NCBI RefSeq assembly: GCF_008728195.1
Contig: NZ_CP031599.1
Location: forward strand, 124,001-188,000
Length of the DNA stretch: 64,000 bases
DNA from: Roseovarius indicus
GTDB lineage: Bacteria > Pseudomonadota > Alphaproteobacteria > Rhodobacterales > Rhodobacteraceae
Direction: 5' to 3'
Shown here: positions 37,598-46,948 of the stretch, one piece after another
How positions within the stretch are numbered: position 1 is the first letter of the stretch
Layout: every line of letters starts with the position of its first letter
Notes under the pieces: generated by a model
Database searches by the model: none
What the model was told of the DNA's origin: nothing
What the model saw: only the letters and a program-made list of their open reading frames with translations
Program-made: the position numbers and the translations under genes

Positions 37598-38428
37598 TTA
37601 GATCACGAAACCGCCACCGCAGATGACGTGCTGGCCTGAAATGAAGTTAGCTTCGGGTGAGCAGAACAGATAGACGGCACCGGCAGCTTCTTCCGGAGTG
37701 CCGACCCGGCCCAACGGGATCATGCGCTCCATCTGGGACAGGAGATCGGGATTCACGCCGACCTTGATCTCTTTTTCTTCGACCTTGATCGTGCTGTCGC
37801 CATCCGCGCTGCCTTCGGTCAGGCGGGTTCGAATCGGGCCGAAGGCGACGGCGTTGACGTTGACCTTATAGCGGCCCCATTCCTTGGCCATCGTCCGGGT
37901 GACCCCTAGGATGCCGGCCTTAGCGGCGGAATAGTTGATCTGGCCAGCATTGCCGCCGGTCCCTGCGATGGACGAGATGTTGACTACCTTGCGGAACACC
38001 TCTTGCCCGGCGGCGGCCTCTTCCTTGGCCTTGGCGCTGATCACCGGCTGGGCAGCGCGCAGGATCTTGAAAGGTGCCGTCAGGTGGACGTCGATGATCG
38101 CCTGCCACTGTTCGTCGGACATCTTCTGAACGACGCTATCCCAAGTGTAGCCGGCGTTGTTCACGATGATGTCTAACCCGCCAAAGCTGTCCACGCCGGT
38201 CTTGATGAACCGTTCGGCAAAACCATCTTCGGTAACGCTGCCGGCACAGACCACGGCCTCAGCTCCCATTGCGCGCACCGCCTCGGCGGTTTCATTGGCC
38301 GGACCTGCGTCCAGATCGTTAATCACCAGCCGAGCCTCTTCCGAGGCCAGTTTGAGAGCGATTTCGCGGCCAATGCCCCGGCCCGAGCCCGAGACCAGCG
38401 CCACGCGACCGTTGAGTTTTCCAGTCAT
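37598..38428 (-). CDS. SDR-family 3-hydroxyacyl-CoA dehydrogenase-like oxidoreductase
   Basis: A 276-residue classical short-chain dehydrogenase. Cofactor loop SGSGRGIGREIA, then NNAGYTWDSV, the catalytic Ser in NISSIAG and the Tyr/Lys pair in NYSAAKAGILG. An insertion of about 10 residues before the Ser (KAKEEAAAGQEVFRK) is like the FabG/HSD10-related enzymes that act with the SCP2-type thiolase. It is cotranscribed with the thiolase gene, 24 bases downstream of it, and ends at a strong hairpin. It would oxidise a 3-hydroxyacyl-CoA for thiolysis. Confidence 0.85.
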   Translation of the reverse strand: MTGKLNGRVALVSGSGRGIGREIALKLASEEARLVINDLDAGPANETAEAVRAMGAEAVVCAGSVTEDGFAERFIKTGVDSFGGLDIIVNNAGYTWDSVVQKMSDEQWQAIIDVHLTAPFKILRAAQPVISAKAKEEAAAGQEVFRKVVNISSIAGTGGNAGQINYSAAKAGILGVTRTMAKEWGRYKVNVNAVAFGPIRTRLTEGSADGDSTIKVEEKEIKVGVNPDLLSQMERMIPLGRVGTPEEAAGAVYLFCSPEANFISGQHVICGGGFVI

Positions 38429-38452
38429 ATTGATTCCTCCCGAAAGGCGCTG

Positions 38453-39637
38453 TCAGGCTTTTTCATAAAGCGTGGTGACGCAGGCCCCGCCGAGGCCCAG
38501 ATTGTGCTGAAGCGCCAGACGTGCGCCATCAACCTGGCGCGCATCTGCCTGGCCGCGAAGCTGCTGAACGAGCTCGGTACATTGCGCTAGGCCGGTCGCC
38601 CCAAGCGGATGGCCTTTGGACAAAAGACCGCCCGACGGGTTGGTCACGTATTTTCCGCCATAGGTGTTGTCGCCATCATCGACAAACTTCGCCGCCTCGC
38701 CACGCCCGCAAAGACCAAGCGCCTCGTAAGTGATAAGTTCGTTGTGGGCGAAACAGTCGTGCAGTTCGACCACATCCACGTCTTCGGGCCCGATGCCCGC
38801 GGTCTCATAGACCTGGTCGGCGGCATTCTTTGCCATCGAAAAGCCGACCACTTCGCGCATGTCATGGGCTTCGAAGGTTTCCGGTCCGTCCGTCGTCATG
38901 GCCTGCGCCGCGATCCGAACCGAACTGTCCAGTCCGTGTTTGTCGGCGAATTCCTTCGAACAAATGATCGCGGCGGCCGCGCCACAGGTTGGCGGACAGG
39001 CCATGAGCTTGGTCATCACGCCGGGCCAGACGACCTGGGCGGCCATGACATCTTCCGCCGTCACCTCCTGCCGGAACAGGGCAACCGGATTCTTCGCAGC
39101 ATGTCGGCTGGCCTTGGCGCGGATTTTGGCGAAGGTTTCCAGGGGTGTGCCGAACTCATCCATATGCGCCTTGCCCGCACCGCCGAAGTAACGCAGCGCC
39201 AGCGGGATCTCGGCGCTGCCAACCAGTTCGTCGGTTTCCTTGTCGAAAGCCGCGAACGGGCTGATCCGGTCATGGAACATCGCGCCGATCGCCCCGGGCT
39301 GCATCTGTTCGAACCCAAGCGCCAGAGCGCAGTCCACCGCATGGCTTTCCACGGCCTGACGGGCCAGGAACAGGGCGGACGATCCGGTCGAGCAGTTGTT
39401 GTTCACATTCACAACCGGGATGCCTGTCATTCCAACATGGTACAGGGCGCGCTGACCGCAGGTGCTGTCGCCATAGACATAGCCCACATAGGCCTGTTGG
39501 ACTTTATCATAATCCAACCCCGCGTCCGCCAAAGCAGAACGGGTGGCCGCAGTCGCCATCACATCATAGCTTTCGGATTTTCCCGGCTTCTGGAACGGGA
39601 CCATCCCGACGCCGGCAACATAGGCTTTGTCTGTCAT
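38453..39637 (-). CDS. SCP2/lipid-transfer-type thiolase
   Basis: A 394-residue thiolase of the SCP-x group. The acyl-accepting Cys is in NNNCSTGSSALF (about residue 82). The His motif is ELHDCFAHNELITYEALGLC, and the C-terminal block is GGLLSKGHPLGATGLAQ. The second Cys of classical thiolases is replaced, as usual in this class. These enzymes cleave 3-oxoacyl-CoAs, including methyl-branched ones, which classical thiolases handle poorly; this fits a branched-acid pathway. The start at 39637 follows a GAGAGAAG site. An operator copy lies 56 bases upstream. Confidence 0.88.
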   Translation of the reverse strand: MTDKAYVAGVGMVPFQKPGKSESYDVMATAATRSALADAGLDYDKVQQAYVGYVYGDSTCGQRALYHVGMTGIPVVNVNNNCSTGSSALFLARQAVESHAVDCALALGFEQMQPGAIGAMFHDRISPFAAFDKETDELVGSAEIPLALRYFGGAGKAHMDEFGTPLETFAKIRAKASRHAAKNPVALFRQEVTAEDVMAAQVVWPGVMTKLMACPPTCGAAAAIICSKEFADKHGLDSSVRIAAQAMTTDGPETFEAHDMREVVGFSMAKNAADQVYETAGIGPEDVDVVELHDCFAHNELITYEALGLCGRGEAAKFVDDGDNTYGGKYVTNPSGGLLSKGHPLGATGLAQCTELVQQLRGQADARQVDGARLALQHNLGLGGACVTTLYEKA

Positions 39638-39692
39638 TCTTCTCTCTCCCAAGTTCGGTCAGGCCACCCTGATCGGTCCGCAAGCCTATTTT

Positions 39693-39706
39693 CTACCATT
39701 TGTTAG
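39693..39706. promoter_or_regulatory. CTAAC-N4-GTTAG operator, copy 2 (thiolase operon)
   Basis: CTACCATTTGTTAG, one mismatch in the left arm. It sits 56 bases upstream of the thiolase start in the divergent region shared with the PaaY-like gene, where a further copy lies 82 bases away. Confidence 0.65.
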
Positions 39707-39774
39707 ATTTTAAATCCTATCCTTCGGCAGTGTCAATATCGCCGAGTTGTGACGTAGGGTGCTTGCGCTATTTT

Positions 39775-39788
39775 CTAACTTGTGTTTG
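39775..39788. promoter_or_regulatory. CTAAC-N4-GTTAG operator, copy 3 (PaaY-like gene)
   Basis: CTAACTTGTGTTTG, with one mismatch in the right arm, preceded by TTTT as in copies 2 and 4. It lies about 100 bases upstream of the PaaY-like gene start. Confidence 0.6.
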
Positions 39789-39890
39789 TTTTCGGGCCAC
39801 ACGCCCTGATCGGCGGCACAATTGAGGGATTCTGGTCCCGGCGCAACCGCTGACAAGCGTTTAGCACTCAGCTTACGAAAGGTGATCGGA

Positions 39891-40502
39891 ATGGCATACT
39901 GTTATGAGTTCAAGGGTTTTATACCCGTCGTGCCCGAGGATACATATGTCCAACCCCAGGCCGTTCTGATCGGAAATGTCATCTTGGGTCATGGATGCTA
40001 CATCGGCCCCGGAGCAAGCTTGCGGGGCGATTTCGGCAGGATCGTGATCGGCGATGGAGCCAATGTTCAGGACAATTGCATCATCCATTCCTTTCCCGGC
40101 CGCGACGCCGTGGTGGAAAGCGACGGCCACATCGGCCATGGCGCGATCCTGCACGGTTGCACAGTGGGCCGGAACGCTCTGGTCGGAATGAATTCCGTCA
40201 TTATGGATGGTGTAGAGCTTGGGGCGGAATCGATTGTCGGCGCGCAGGCGTTTGTGCGTGGCGAAACCGTGATTCCGCCGCGTTCGATGGTGGTGGGATC
40301 GCCGGCAAAGGTGATCCGCGAGGTCAGCGAGAAAGAAATCGCGTGGAAAACGCGCGGCACCGCGGAATACCAGCAACTTGCGCGCGACTGTCTGGCCGGA
40401 TTGACGCCGGTCGAGCCGCTGAAGGCGGTCGAGGCAGACCGGCCCGGCATGGCGGCCTCTGACGTCGTCTCCATTCAGGAGGCGCGGCGGACATCGTCCT
40501 GA
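39891..40502 (+). CDS. PaaY-like gamma-carbonic-anhydrase-fold thioesterase
   Basis: A 203-residue left-handed beta-helix protein made of hexapeptide repeats ([18 protein letters not shown], then [20 protein letters not shown]). Metal-ligand histidines are visible in [20 protein letters not shown]. The sequence is closest to PaaY of phenylacetate pathways, which hydrolyses dead-end CoA thioesters to free CoA. It is the only plus-strand gene in this part and has its own operator copy. A rescue role for blocked CoA esters fits the cluster. The start at 39891 (MAYCYEFKG) follows GAAAGG. Confidence 0.85.
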   Translation: MAYCYEFKGFIPVVPEDTYVQPQAVLIGNVILGHGCYIGPGASLRGDFGRIVIGDGANVQDNCIIHSFPGRDAVVESDGHIGHGAILHGCTVGRNALVGMNSVIMDGVELGAESIVGAQAFVRGETVIPPRSMVVGSPAKVIREVSEKEIAWKTRGTAEYQQLARDCLAGLTPVEPLKAVEADRPGMAASDVVSIQEARRTSS

Positions 40503-40528
40503 CCTGTCTGGGCACCGGACCGGACAGG
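40503..40528 (+). terminator. Possible terminator after the PaaY-like gene
   Basis: CCTGTC (40503-40508) pairs with GACAGG (40523-40528), extended by one G-U and two G-C pairs to a 9-bp stem with an 8-base loop, right at the stop codon. No T tract follows. Confidence 0.4.
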
Positions 40529-40613
40529 ACTGCTTCAGATTCCGAAAGCGCCAGATGAAAGCGCCTTGACGCGGAACGGCGCTCCCCGACCCGGTGAGCC
40601 GTCCCTCAAGCCT

Positions 40614-42221
40614 TTACAGACGGAAGATCCCGTAGTGCGGATCGTCGATCGGTGCGTTGAGCGAGGCAGAAATCGACATGCCGAGCGCGTTGCGTGTGTC
40701 CGCCGGGTCGAGTATACCATCGTCCCACAATTCCGAGGTCGAGGTATAGGCTTCGACATCGCGCTTGTATTTTTCCAGCACCGGCTCTCGGATCGCGGCG
40801 ATTTCTTCTTCGGTCAACTCTTTGCCTTCGCGCTGAAGCTGCCGAATCTTGACGTCCGCCATGGTGTTGGCGGCCTGATCCGCGCCCATCACGCCGATTT
40901 CGGCCTGGGGCCACATGAACAGCGTGCGCGCATCCCAGGCCCGCCCACACATGCCGTAATTGCCGGCCCCGTAAGACGCATTGGCGATCACGGTGAACTT
41001 CGGCACGACCGAGCCGCCCTGCGCCATCAGCATCTTGGCGCCGTCCTTGGCGATGCCGCGTTCTTCGTATTCGCGGCCGACCATGTAGCCGGTGATGTTC
41101 TGGAAGAAGACCAGAGGCGTCCGGTTCTGGTTGCAAAGCTGCATGAAATGCGCGGCCTTGAGCGAGCTGTCGTTGAACAGCACCCCGTTGTTGGCAAGAA
41201 TGCCGACCTTGTAACCCCAGATATGGGCAAAGCCGCACACCATCGTGGTGCCATAGTCGGGCTGATACTCGTGAAAGCGTGAACCGTCCACGATCCGGGC
41301 CAGAACCTCGCGCATGTCGAACTGGGTTTTCCGGTCTTTTGGAACGATCCCGTAGAGTTCTTTGGGGTCATAGTAAGGCTCTTCATAGGCCGCGGTTTCG
41401 ATGATCGTTTTCGGCGTGCGCTTCCACTGGCCGACAATCTCGCGGGCCAATGAAAAGGCGTGTTGTTCGGTCGCGGCGCGATAGTCGCCGGTGCCCGATA
41501 CCGAGGTGTGCATGACCGCGCCGCCAAGCTCCTGAACGCCGACCTCTTCGCCGGTAGCCGCCTTGACCAGCGGGGGACCGCCAAGGAAAATCGCCCCTGT
41601 GCCTTCGATGATGATGTTGTAGTCGCTCAGCGTCGGCACATAGGCGCCGCCAGCCGTGCAGTGACCGCCGACCACGGCAATCTGCGGGATATTGGCCTGG
41701 CTCAGCTTGACCTGGTTGCGGAACACCCGCCCGCCCAGATACCGGTCGGGAAACACCCCGTGCTGCAGCGGCAGGAAACCGCCCGCGCTGTCGCAGATAT
41801 GGATGACCGGCAGACGGTTTTCCAGCGCGACATCCAGTAGGCGCACGATCTTTTTCACGGTATGCGGATACCAGGCACCGCCCTTGACGCTGGCATCGTT
41901 AGCGTGGATGGCGACCTCGCGGCCTTGCACGATGCCGATCCCCGTAACCACGCCTGCGCCGGGCACCACCCCGTCGTATTCACGACAGGCCGCCAAGGTT
42001 GAAAATTCCAAAAACGGAGTGCCGGGGTCCAGCAGCAGTTCCAGCCGCTCGCGCACGCCCAGCTTGTTCTGGCGGGCAAGGCGGTCGATATCGCGTTGCG
42101 GACGTTCGAAACGCGCCGTGTGCTGGCGAGCGTGGAATTCCTTCAGCCGTTCAGACATGGCGGCGAAATTTGCCTTGTAGTCGGCGGCATTGGTGTCGAT
42201 CTGACTTTCAATTCTGCGCAT
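40614..42221 (-). CDS. Acyl-CoA carboxylase beta subunit, AtuC/geranyl-CoA-type
   Basis: A 535-residue carboxyltransferase, paralogous to the one at 35185-36783. Marks: RLARQNKLGVRERLELLLDPG, ACREYDGVVPGAGVVTGIG, VAIHANDASVKGGAWYPHTV, DSAGGFLPLQHGVFPDRYLGG and GGHCTAGGAYVPTLSDY. GNYGMCGRAWDARTLFMWP is the C-domain oxyanion hole. The GGAWYPHTVKK and LQHGVFPD variants are like AtuC proteins. It is the last gene of the minus-strand operon hydratase-atuA-BC-BCCP-beta. The start at 42221 follows GGAGGAG, two bases after the carrier-protein stop; an in-frame GTG at 42227 is the alternative. Confidence 0.88.
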   Translation of the reverse strand: MRRIESQIDTNAADYKANFAAMSERLKEFHARQHTARFERPQRDIDRLARQNKLGVRERLELLLDPGTPFLEFSTLAACREYDGVVPGAGVVTGIGIVQGREVAIHANDASVKGGAWYPHTVKKIVRLLDVALENRLPVIHICDSAGGFLPLQHGVFPDRYLGGRVFRNQVKLSQANIPQIAVVGGHCTAGGAYVPTLSDYNIIIEGTGAIFLGGPPLVKAATGEEVGVQELGGAVMHTSVSGTGDYRAATEQHAFSLAREIVGQWKRTPKTIIETAAYEEPYYDPKELYGIVPKDRKTQFDMREVLARIVDGSRFHEYQPDYGTTMVCGFAHIWGYKVGILANNGVLFNDSSLKAAHFMQLCNQNRTPLVFFQNITGYMVGREYEERGIAKDGAKMLMAQGGSVVPKFTVIANASYGAGNYGMCGRAWDARTLFMWPQAEIGVMGADQAANTMADVKIRQLQREGKELTEEEIAAIREPVLEKYKRDVEAYTSTSELWDDGILDPADTRNALGMSISASLNAPIDDPHYGIFRL

Positions 42222-42223
42222 GG

Positions 42224-42727
42224 TCACTCCTCCTCCGGAGCCAATTGGGCCAGGATGTCTTTCAGACCAAAACTGTCGCCTTCGGCGAATGGCATTTCGG
42301 CAACGACCCCGTCGCGCGGCGCCGTCAGTGTGGTTTCCAACTTCATGCTTTCGATCACCAGAAGCGGCTGGCCTTCTTCAACCGCATCGCCGGGTTTAAC
42401 CGCAACTGACACCACGACACCCGGCATGGGCGCCACCAATCGGTCGTCGCTCGCGCCACCGTCGCTTCCGGCCAGGCGTTCGGCGGGATCAACCCGCCCG
42501 ACTTCGTAGGTTCGCCCGTCCATGTGCAAAAAAGTTGCTTCCGGCCCCACGGCCAGTCGCAATTCGCGCACAACACCCTTGGCCCGCAGCTTGTAACCGC
42601 CCGGCAGACCCGTCGGGTCCAATTGGCAGGCAACAGCGCCAGTGGGGGTATTGAGCACGAACCGGCTGCCATCATGACCCAGCCAGCAATCAGTCTCTTC
42701 TCCGTCGATCTGAAAAATCCGTTGCAT
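42224..42727 (-). CDS. Stand-alone biotin carboxyl carrier protein
   Basis: A 167-residue protein. Residues 1-85 are the small BT-like linker (QIDGEETDCWLGHDGSRFVL, then KLRAKGVVRELRLAVG). Residues 95-167 are a biotinyl domain, VAPMPGVVVSVAVKPGDAVEEG, with the acceptor Lys at about 129 in VIESMKLETT. In most methylcrotonyl- and geranyl-CoA carboxylases this part is fused to the biotin carboxylase, as in the other operon here; in this operon it is separate. Its ATG overlaps the biotin carboxylase stop by one base (TGATG), so the split is a gene fission and not a sequencing frameshift. It should swing between the adjacent BC and beta subunits. Confidence 0.9.
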   Translation of the reverse strand: MQRIFQIDGEETDCWLGHDGSRFVLNTPTGAVACQLDPTGLPGGYKLRAKGVVRELRLAVGPEATFLHMDGRTYEVGRVDPAERLAGSDGGASDDRLVAPMPGVVVSVAVKPGDAVEEGQPLLVIESMKLETTLTAPRDGVVAEMPFAEGDSFGLKDILAQLAPEEE

Positions 42728-44196
42728 CAGTTTCTCCACCCGCCCATCTTGCGGTACATTTCCGGTATCTGCATTACGTCACTCACCAGGCGCTCGTCCG
42801 ATAGGGCCGCCGCCGCTATCAGCAAGTCAGAGACATCTTCGCCCGGCGCGGTCAGCGTTTCGGATTGTTCAGCCAGGAAGCCAGTTGATACGTCACCAGA
42901 GGCGAAATCCGGATGTGCAAGTATTGCATCCAGGTAACCGGTGTTGGTCGTCACCCCGAGAATTACATAGTCTTGCACCGCTTGCCGCGCGAGGGCGATG
43001 GCCTGCGCGCGATCCGGGCCATGCACGATCAGCTTGGACAACATCGGGTCGAAGTCGGTTGTCACCTTGCCGCCGTCCAGAATGCCGCTGTCCACGCGGA
43101 TCCCCTCGCCCATGGGTTCGTCCAGCAGCAGGATATCCCCGATCGCGGGGCGGAAATCGGCGGTCGCATCCTCGGCGCAGATGCGCAGTTCGATCGAGTG
43201 TCCGGTTTGGGGAATATCCACCTGCGCGGCGCTCAAGCCCTTGCCTGCCGCGATGCGCAGCTGCTCGGCAACCAGATCGAAGCCGGTCACCATCTCGGTC
43301 ACCGGATGTTCGACCTGAAGGCGGGTGTTCATTTCCAGGAAATAAAAGGCCCCGTCCTGCGCATAGATGAATTCAACGGTCCCTGCCCCGCGATAGTTGA
43401 CGGCGCGGGCAATTCCGGCAGCGGTTTCGCAGATCTCACCCCGTTGCTCGGGGGTCAGCGCCGGAGAGGGCGTTTCCTCGATAATCTTCTGGAACCGGCG
43501 CTGGATCGAACATTCGCGTTCCCAGAAATGGACCACGTTGCCTTGCCCGTCGCCCATCACCTGCACCTCGATATGGCGCGGGCGTTCGATATAGCGTTCG
43601 ACAAACAGGCGGCCGTCACCGAAATACCGTTCGCCTTCGCGGCGCGCGGTTTCGATTTCGGTCTCCAGCGTGCTGTCTTCGCGTACGACGCGCATGCCCT
43701 TGCCGCCACCCCCGGCCGAGGGCTTGATGAGCAGCGGATAGCCAACGGCGCGGGCGCGTTCGACAAAGCTCGCCGGATCATCATCCTCGATCGCCGAGGG
43801 GGCGACGGGAAACCCGCGTTCCTCGACAAAGGCACGGGCGCGGACCTTGTCCCCCATCAGGTCGATGACCTCGGACGTCGGGCCGACAAAGGTCACTCCG
43901 GCTTTTTCCAGCGCCGCGACAAAACCGGCATTCTCTGACAGAAAGCCATAGCCGGGATGAACCGCGTCCGCGCCGATCCCTTTGGCGGCTTCGACGATCT
44001 GAGGAATATCGAGATAGGCGGCCACGGGCGTCGGGCCGTCGATCATCACGACCTCATCTGCGATCAGATGCGCCGGCCCCTCTTGCTCGGCGACATGACG
44101 CAACACGGCCGTCGCAAGCCCGCGGGCCTTGGCGGTGCGCAACACGCGCGCCGCGATCTCACCCCGATTGGCGACCAGGAGTTTCGAAATGGTCAT
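42727..44196 (-). CDS. Biotin carboxylase subunit without carrier domain
   Basis: A 489-residue ATP-grasp biotin carboxylase: KLLVANRGEIAARVLRTAKA at the start, AVHPGYGFLSENAGFVAAL, the glycine-rich KPSAGGGGKGMRVV, then HIEVQVMGDGQGNVVHFWERECSIQRR (quoted in part) and FLEMNTRLQVEHPVTEM. It ends soon after the B-CT-C region with PEMYRKMGGWRN and has no BCCP part. The next gene supplies that. With it and the beta subunit it forms a second carboxylase, probably for geranyl-CoA or a related 3-methyl-2-enoyl-CoA, given the AtuA neighbour. Confidence 0.9.
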   Translation of the reverse strand: MTISKLLVANRGEIAARVLRTAKARGLATAVLRHVAEQEGPAHLIADEVVMIDGPTPVAAYLDIPQIVEAAKGIGADAVHPGYGFLSENAGFVAALEKAGVTFVGPTSEVIDLMGDKVRARAFVEERGFPVAPSAIEDDDPASFVERARAVGYPLLIKPSAGGGGKGMRVVREDSTLETEIETARREGERYFGDGRLFVERYIERPRHIEVQVMGDGQGNVVHFWERECSIQRRFQKIIEETPSPALTPEQRGEICETAAGIARAVNYRGAGTVEFIYAQDGAFYFLEMNTRLQVEHPVTEMVTGFDLVAEQLRIAAGKGLSAAQVDIPQTGHSIELRICAEDATADFRPAIGDILLLDEPMGEGIRVDSGILDGGKVTTDFDPMLSKLIVHGPDRAQAIALARQAVQDYVILGVTTNTGYLDAILAHPDFASGDVSTGFLAEQSETLTAPGEDVSDLLIAAAALSDERLVSDVMQIPEMYRKMGGWRN

Positions 44197-44208
44197 GGTG
44201 TCGTCCTC

Positions 44209-46008
44209 TTAGTTCGGGTTCGCGGCATTCAGTCCGTCACGTGCGGCCAGATCGGCTGGCACGGGAATTTCGATATCAAGCAGCATCTGCGCGAACCCTT
44301 TGCCCTGCGGGTCTATGCGGACCGAGGCGATGCCGCCACCGCCAAGCGATTCATGCAACAGGAAATTCAGCGAATGGCTTCCAGGCAAGTCGAACCGTTC
44401 TACCCTGCCGTCGCAGACATGGGCGAAATAGTCCTTCACCACCTCTTCGCTGAGAGCCGAGCGGATGTATGGCAGGTAGTCCGGCTTGCGCGCGAGGATG
44501 CCGATATTGGCGATGTCCCCCTTGTCGCCCGAGCGGCCCCAGGCCAGATCGACGAGGCGGACCTTGACAACGTCCGGACCGGGCTCGCGGCTATCTGCGG
44601 GCGGTGCGGCAGGCGGATCAAGGTGGACTGGCGTGGCGGCCACGCGCACGGGCACATCCTTGCCGTCGACTTCGACCGCGACGGGGGTCTCGGCCTTGCT
44701 CTGAAGGAAGGAAAATAGACGGACCACCGGCTGCACCTTTGGCCGTCCGGCGAAGAACCCGGTCAGACCCTGCGCGGTCGAAATCGCCATCGGTGCGATT
44801 TCGCCGGCAAAGATGTTCAGCGCGGCGCGATCGTCATGGACCGCGCCGATCTTGAGCACCACCTCGCGGGTCCGGGCGCGCGCATTTGCGCCATAGGCCG
44901 CCTCGGCCCCCAGCACCTCGACGCTGACCTGCCGGAAATCTCCAATGTTGCGGTCGCGGAAAATCCGGCGACAGCGGGTCAGGATCGCCTCGGCCACACG
45001 TTCGGCCTTGGCGGGTGCGTCAATCGCGGCCAGTGTCAGGGTAGAGACCGCGCGCCAGCCATCGGCATGGGTCGCCGACACCTTGTAGCTGTCGGTGCGC
45101 CCAAGCCCCCTGCCGCCCTTGACCAGCACCCGGTCGGGTCCGACCTGTTCTAGGGTGACCCCGGACCAGTCGCAGATCACGTCGGGCAACAGGTAGGCGC
45201 GCGGGTCCCCGATTTCATAGAGCATCTGCTCTCCGACTGACCCGGGCACGACCAGCCCGCCGGTGTCAGGCGTCTTGGTTATGATGAAACTGCCGTCTTC
45301 GGACACCTCGACGATGGGCATGCCCATATTGTCCCAACCCGGCACGTCCTGCCAGTCGGTGAAGTTGCCGCCCGTTCCCTGGGGGCCGCATTCGATCAGG
45401 TGGCCGGCCAGCGATCCCTGGCTGAGCTTGTCCCAGTCATCGTCGCCCCAGCCGTATTCATGCATCAGGGGACCAAGCGCGACCGCGCTGTCCGCGCAGC
45501 GTCCGGTGATCACGATGTCGGCCCCGGCATCCAGCGCGGCAGCGATGGGGCGGGCACCCAGATAGGCATTCATGCTCCAAATGTCGTCTGGAAATTCGTT
45601 ACCCGAGAACATTTCCGTCTGACCATTTTTGCGAATTTCATCGGCCCTAGGCAACAGGTCATCGCCCAGCACGACTCCGATGGACAGATCGATCCCGGCC
45701 TGGGCGGCGGCTTTGGCAAGCGCATCGCTGCAGCCACGCGGGTTCACGCCCCCGGCATTGGCAACGACCTTGATCCCTTTTGACTTGATATCCGGCAACC
45801 AGGGTGCCAGCGCCTTGACGAAGTCCGGCGCATAGCCCGACTCGGGCGCTTTGGCGCGGGCCCGCGCCATCAGCGACATTGTCACCTCTGCCAGATAGTC
45901 AAACACCAGATAGTCGATCTCGCCCTTTGAGACCAGTTGACCGATCGCTTCCGGCGTATCGCCCCAGAAGCCCGACGCGCATCCGATGCGCAGCTTTCGT
46001 TCCGACAT
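44209..46008 (-). CDS. atuA: Acyclic terpene utilisation AtuA-family protein
   Basis: A 599-residue protein of the AtuA (DUF1446) family. The N-terminal 450 residues carry IGCASGFWGDTPEAIGQLV, LVFDYLAEVTMSLMARA, VVANAGGVNPRGCSDALA, VITGRCADSAVALGPLMHEYGW and LIECGPQGTGGNFTDW. The last 110 residues are the AtuA-like ferredoxin-fold domain (LVDLAWGRSGDKGDIANIGI, LPGSHSLNFLLHESLGGGGI), which in some species is a separate gene. AtuA is needed for growth on citronellol/geraniol in Pseudomonas; its reaction has been proposed to be the acyl-CoA cleavage step after hydration, not proven. It is the strongest marker that this operon handles an isoprenoid-like acid. Confidence 0.9.
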   Translation of the reverse strand: MSERKLRIGCASGFWGDTPEAIGQLVSKGEIDYLVFDYLAEVTMSLMARARAKAPESGYAPDFVKALAPWLPDIKSKGIKVVANAGGVNPRGCSDALAKAAAQAGIDLSIGVVLGDDLLPRADEIRKNGQTEMFSGNEFPDDIWSMNAYLGARPIAAALDAGADIVITGRCADSAVALGPLMHEYGWGDDDWDKLSQGSLAGHLIECGPQGTGGNFTDWQDVPGWDNMGMPIVEVSEDGSFIITKTPDTGGLVVPGSVGEQMLYEIGDPRAYLLPDVICDWSGVTLEQVGPDRVLVKGGRGLGRTDSYKVSATHADGWRAVSTLTLAAIDAPAKAERVAEAILTRCRRIFRDRNIGDFRQVSVEVLGAEAAYGANARARTREVVLKIGAVHDDRAALNIFAGEIAPMAISTAQGLTGFFAGRPKVQPVVRLFSFLQSKAETPVAVEVDGKDVPVRVAATPVHLDPPAAPPADSREPGPDVVKVRLVDLAWGRSGDKGDIANIGILARKPDYLPYIRSALSEEVVKDYFAHVCDGRVERFDLPGSHSLNFLLHESLGGGGIASVRIDPQGKGFAQMLLDIEIPVPADLAARDGLNAANPN

Positions 46009-46029
46009 ATTCCTCTCCTCCCCGCTTGA

Positions 46030-46815
46030 TCAGCGGCCCGTCCATTCGGGTTTGCGCTTCTCAATAAAGGCATCGAAGCCTTCGCGCGCGTCTTCGGTCT
46101 GCGCCACACGCGGTAACAGTGTTTCTGCAAACCGCATCTGCTGCGGATAGGTCATATCCTCCATCGCGTGACAGGCGTATTTTCCCAGCCGGATCGCGCT
46201 CGGCGACTGCGCAGCAATCTGGACAACCAGTTCTGCAACCTTGTCGTCCAACCCCGCGGCATCGGTCACATAGTTAACCAGATTGAACTGCAGGGCTTCC
46301 TCGGCCGTCAGAGGAACGCCGGTGATGAACATCTCCATCAGCCTCCGCCGGGGCAGCACGCGCATCATGGGTGGCACGATCGTCATGGGAAACAGACCCA
46401 CCTTCACTTCCGGCGTTCCGATGCGGGCATGATCCGCCATCACAGCCAGATCGCAGGCACAGATGATGCCCGCTCCCGCCCCCATCGCGACGCCATTGAT
46501 GCGCGCGATCGTTGGCTTTCGGCACGCCTGTATCGTCTCGAACAACCTTCCGGCAAAATGATCCGGGTCCGCCGGATCCTGAACAAACGGGCCGCCATCC
46601 GCCCCCGCCTTGATGTCGCCCCCGGCACAGAAGGCGCGCTCGCCCTCGCCGGTCAGAACGATCACGCGGCAATCGCTGTCCCTCTCGGCAGCACATATGG
46701 CGGCCATGATCCCGTCTGCGACCTCACGGTTGAGGGCATTTCGATTGTCAGGACGTCGAATCGTGATACGCACTTCTTTGCCGCGCGCCTGCGATTGAAC
46801 AACGTTCTCAGTCAT
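46030..46815 (-). CDS. Enoyl-CoA hydratase, AtuE-like
   Basis: A 261-residue crotonase with oxyanion-hole segments RAFCAGGDIKAG and GVAMGAGAGIICACDLAV. The catalytic strip is IGTPEVKVGLFPMTIVPPMM. The C-terminal FDAFIEKRKPEWTGR is typical. It is first in the operon with atuA and the second carboxylase, where AtuE (isohexenylglutaconyl-CoA hydratase) would be expected. The start at 46815 (MTENVVQ) follows GGGGGAGC. Operator copy 4 lies between this gene and the divergent dehydrogenase gene, so one site can govern both directions. Confidence 0.85.
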   Translation of the reverse strand: MTENVVQSQARGKEVRITIRRPDNRNALNREVADGIMAAICAAERDSDCRVIVLTGEGERAFCAGGDIKAGADGGPFVQDPADPDHFAGRLFETIQACRKPTIARINGVAMGAGAGIICACDLAVMADHARIGTPEVKVGLFPMTIVPPMMRVLPRRRLMEMFITGVPLTAEEALQFNLVNYVTDAAGLDDKVAELVVQIAAQSPSAIRLGKYACHAMEDMTYPQQMRFAETLLPRVAQTEDAREGFDAFIEKRKPEWTGR

Positions 46816-46892
46816 TTCCGAAGCTCCCCCCTGTATTCTGACCACCGCGCTTTCTTACGTCAGGTCGTCAAAAGCTTGGCTTGATCTATTTT

Positions 46893-46906
46893 CTAACATG
46901 TGTTTG
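46893..46906. promoter_or_regulatory. CTAAC-N4-GTTAG operator, copy 4 (atuA operon and dehydrogenase operon)
   Basis: CTAACATGTGTTTG, preceded by ATTTT; one mismatch in the right arm. It is in the 133-base divergent region between the AtuE-like hydratase (46815) and the acyl-CoA dehydrogenase (46949). Confidence 0.7.
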
Positions 46907-46948
46907 ATTTTGGTCAACACTGCGGACGACATTTTTCGGGAGGATGAT

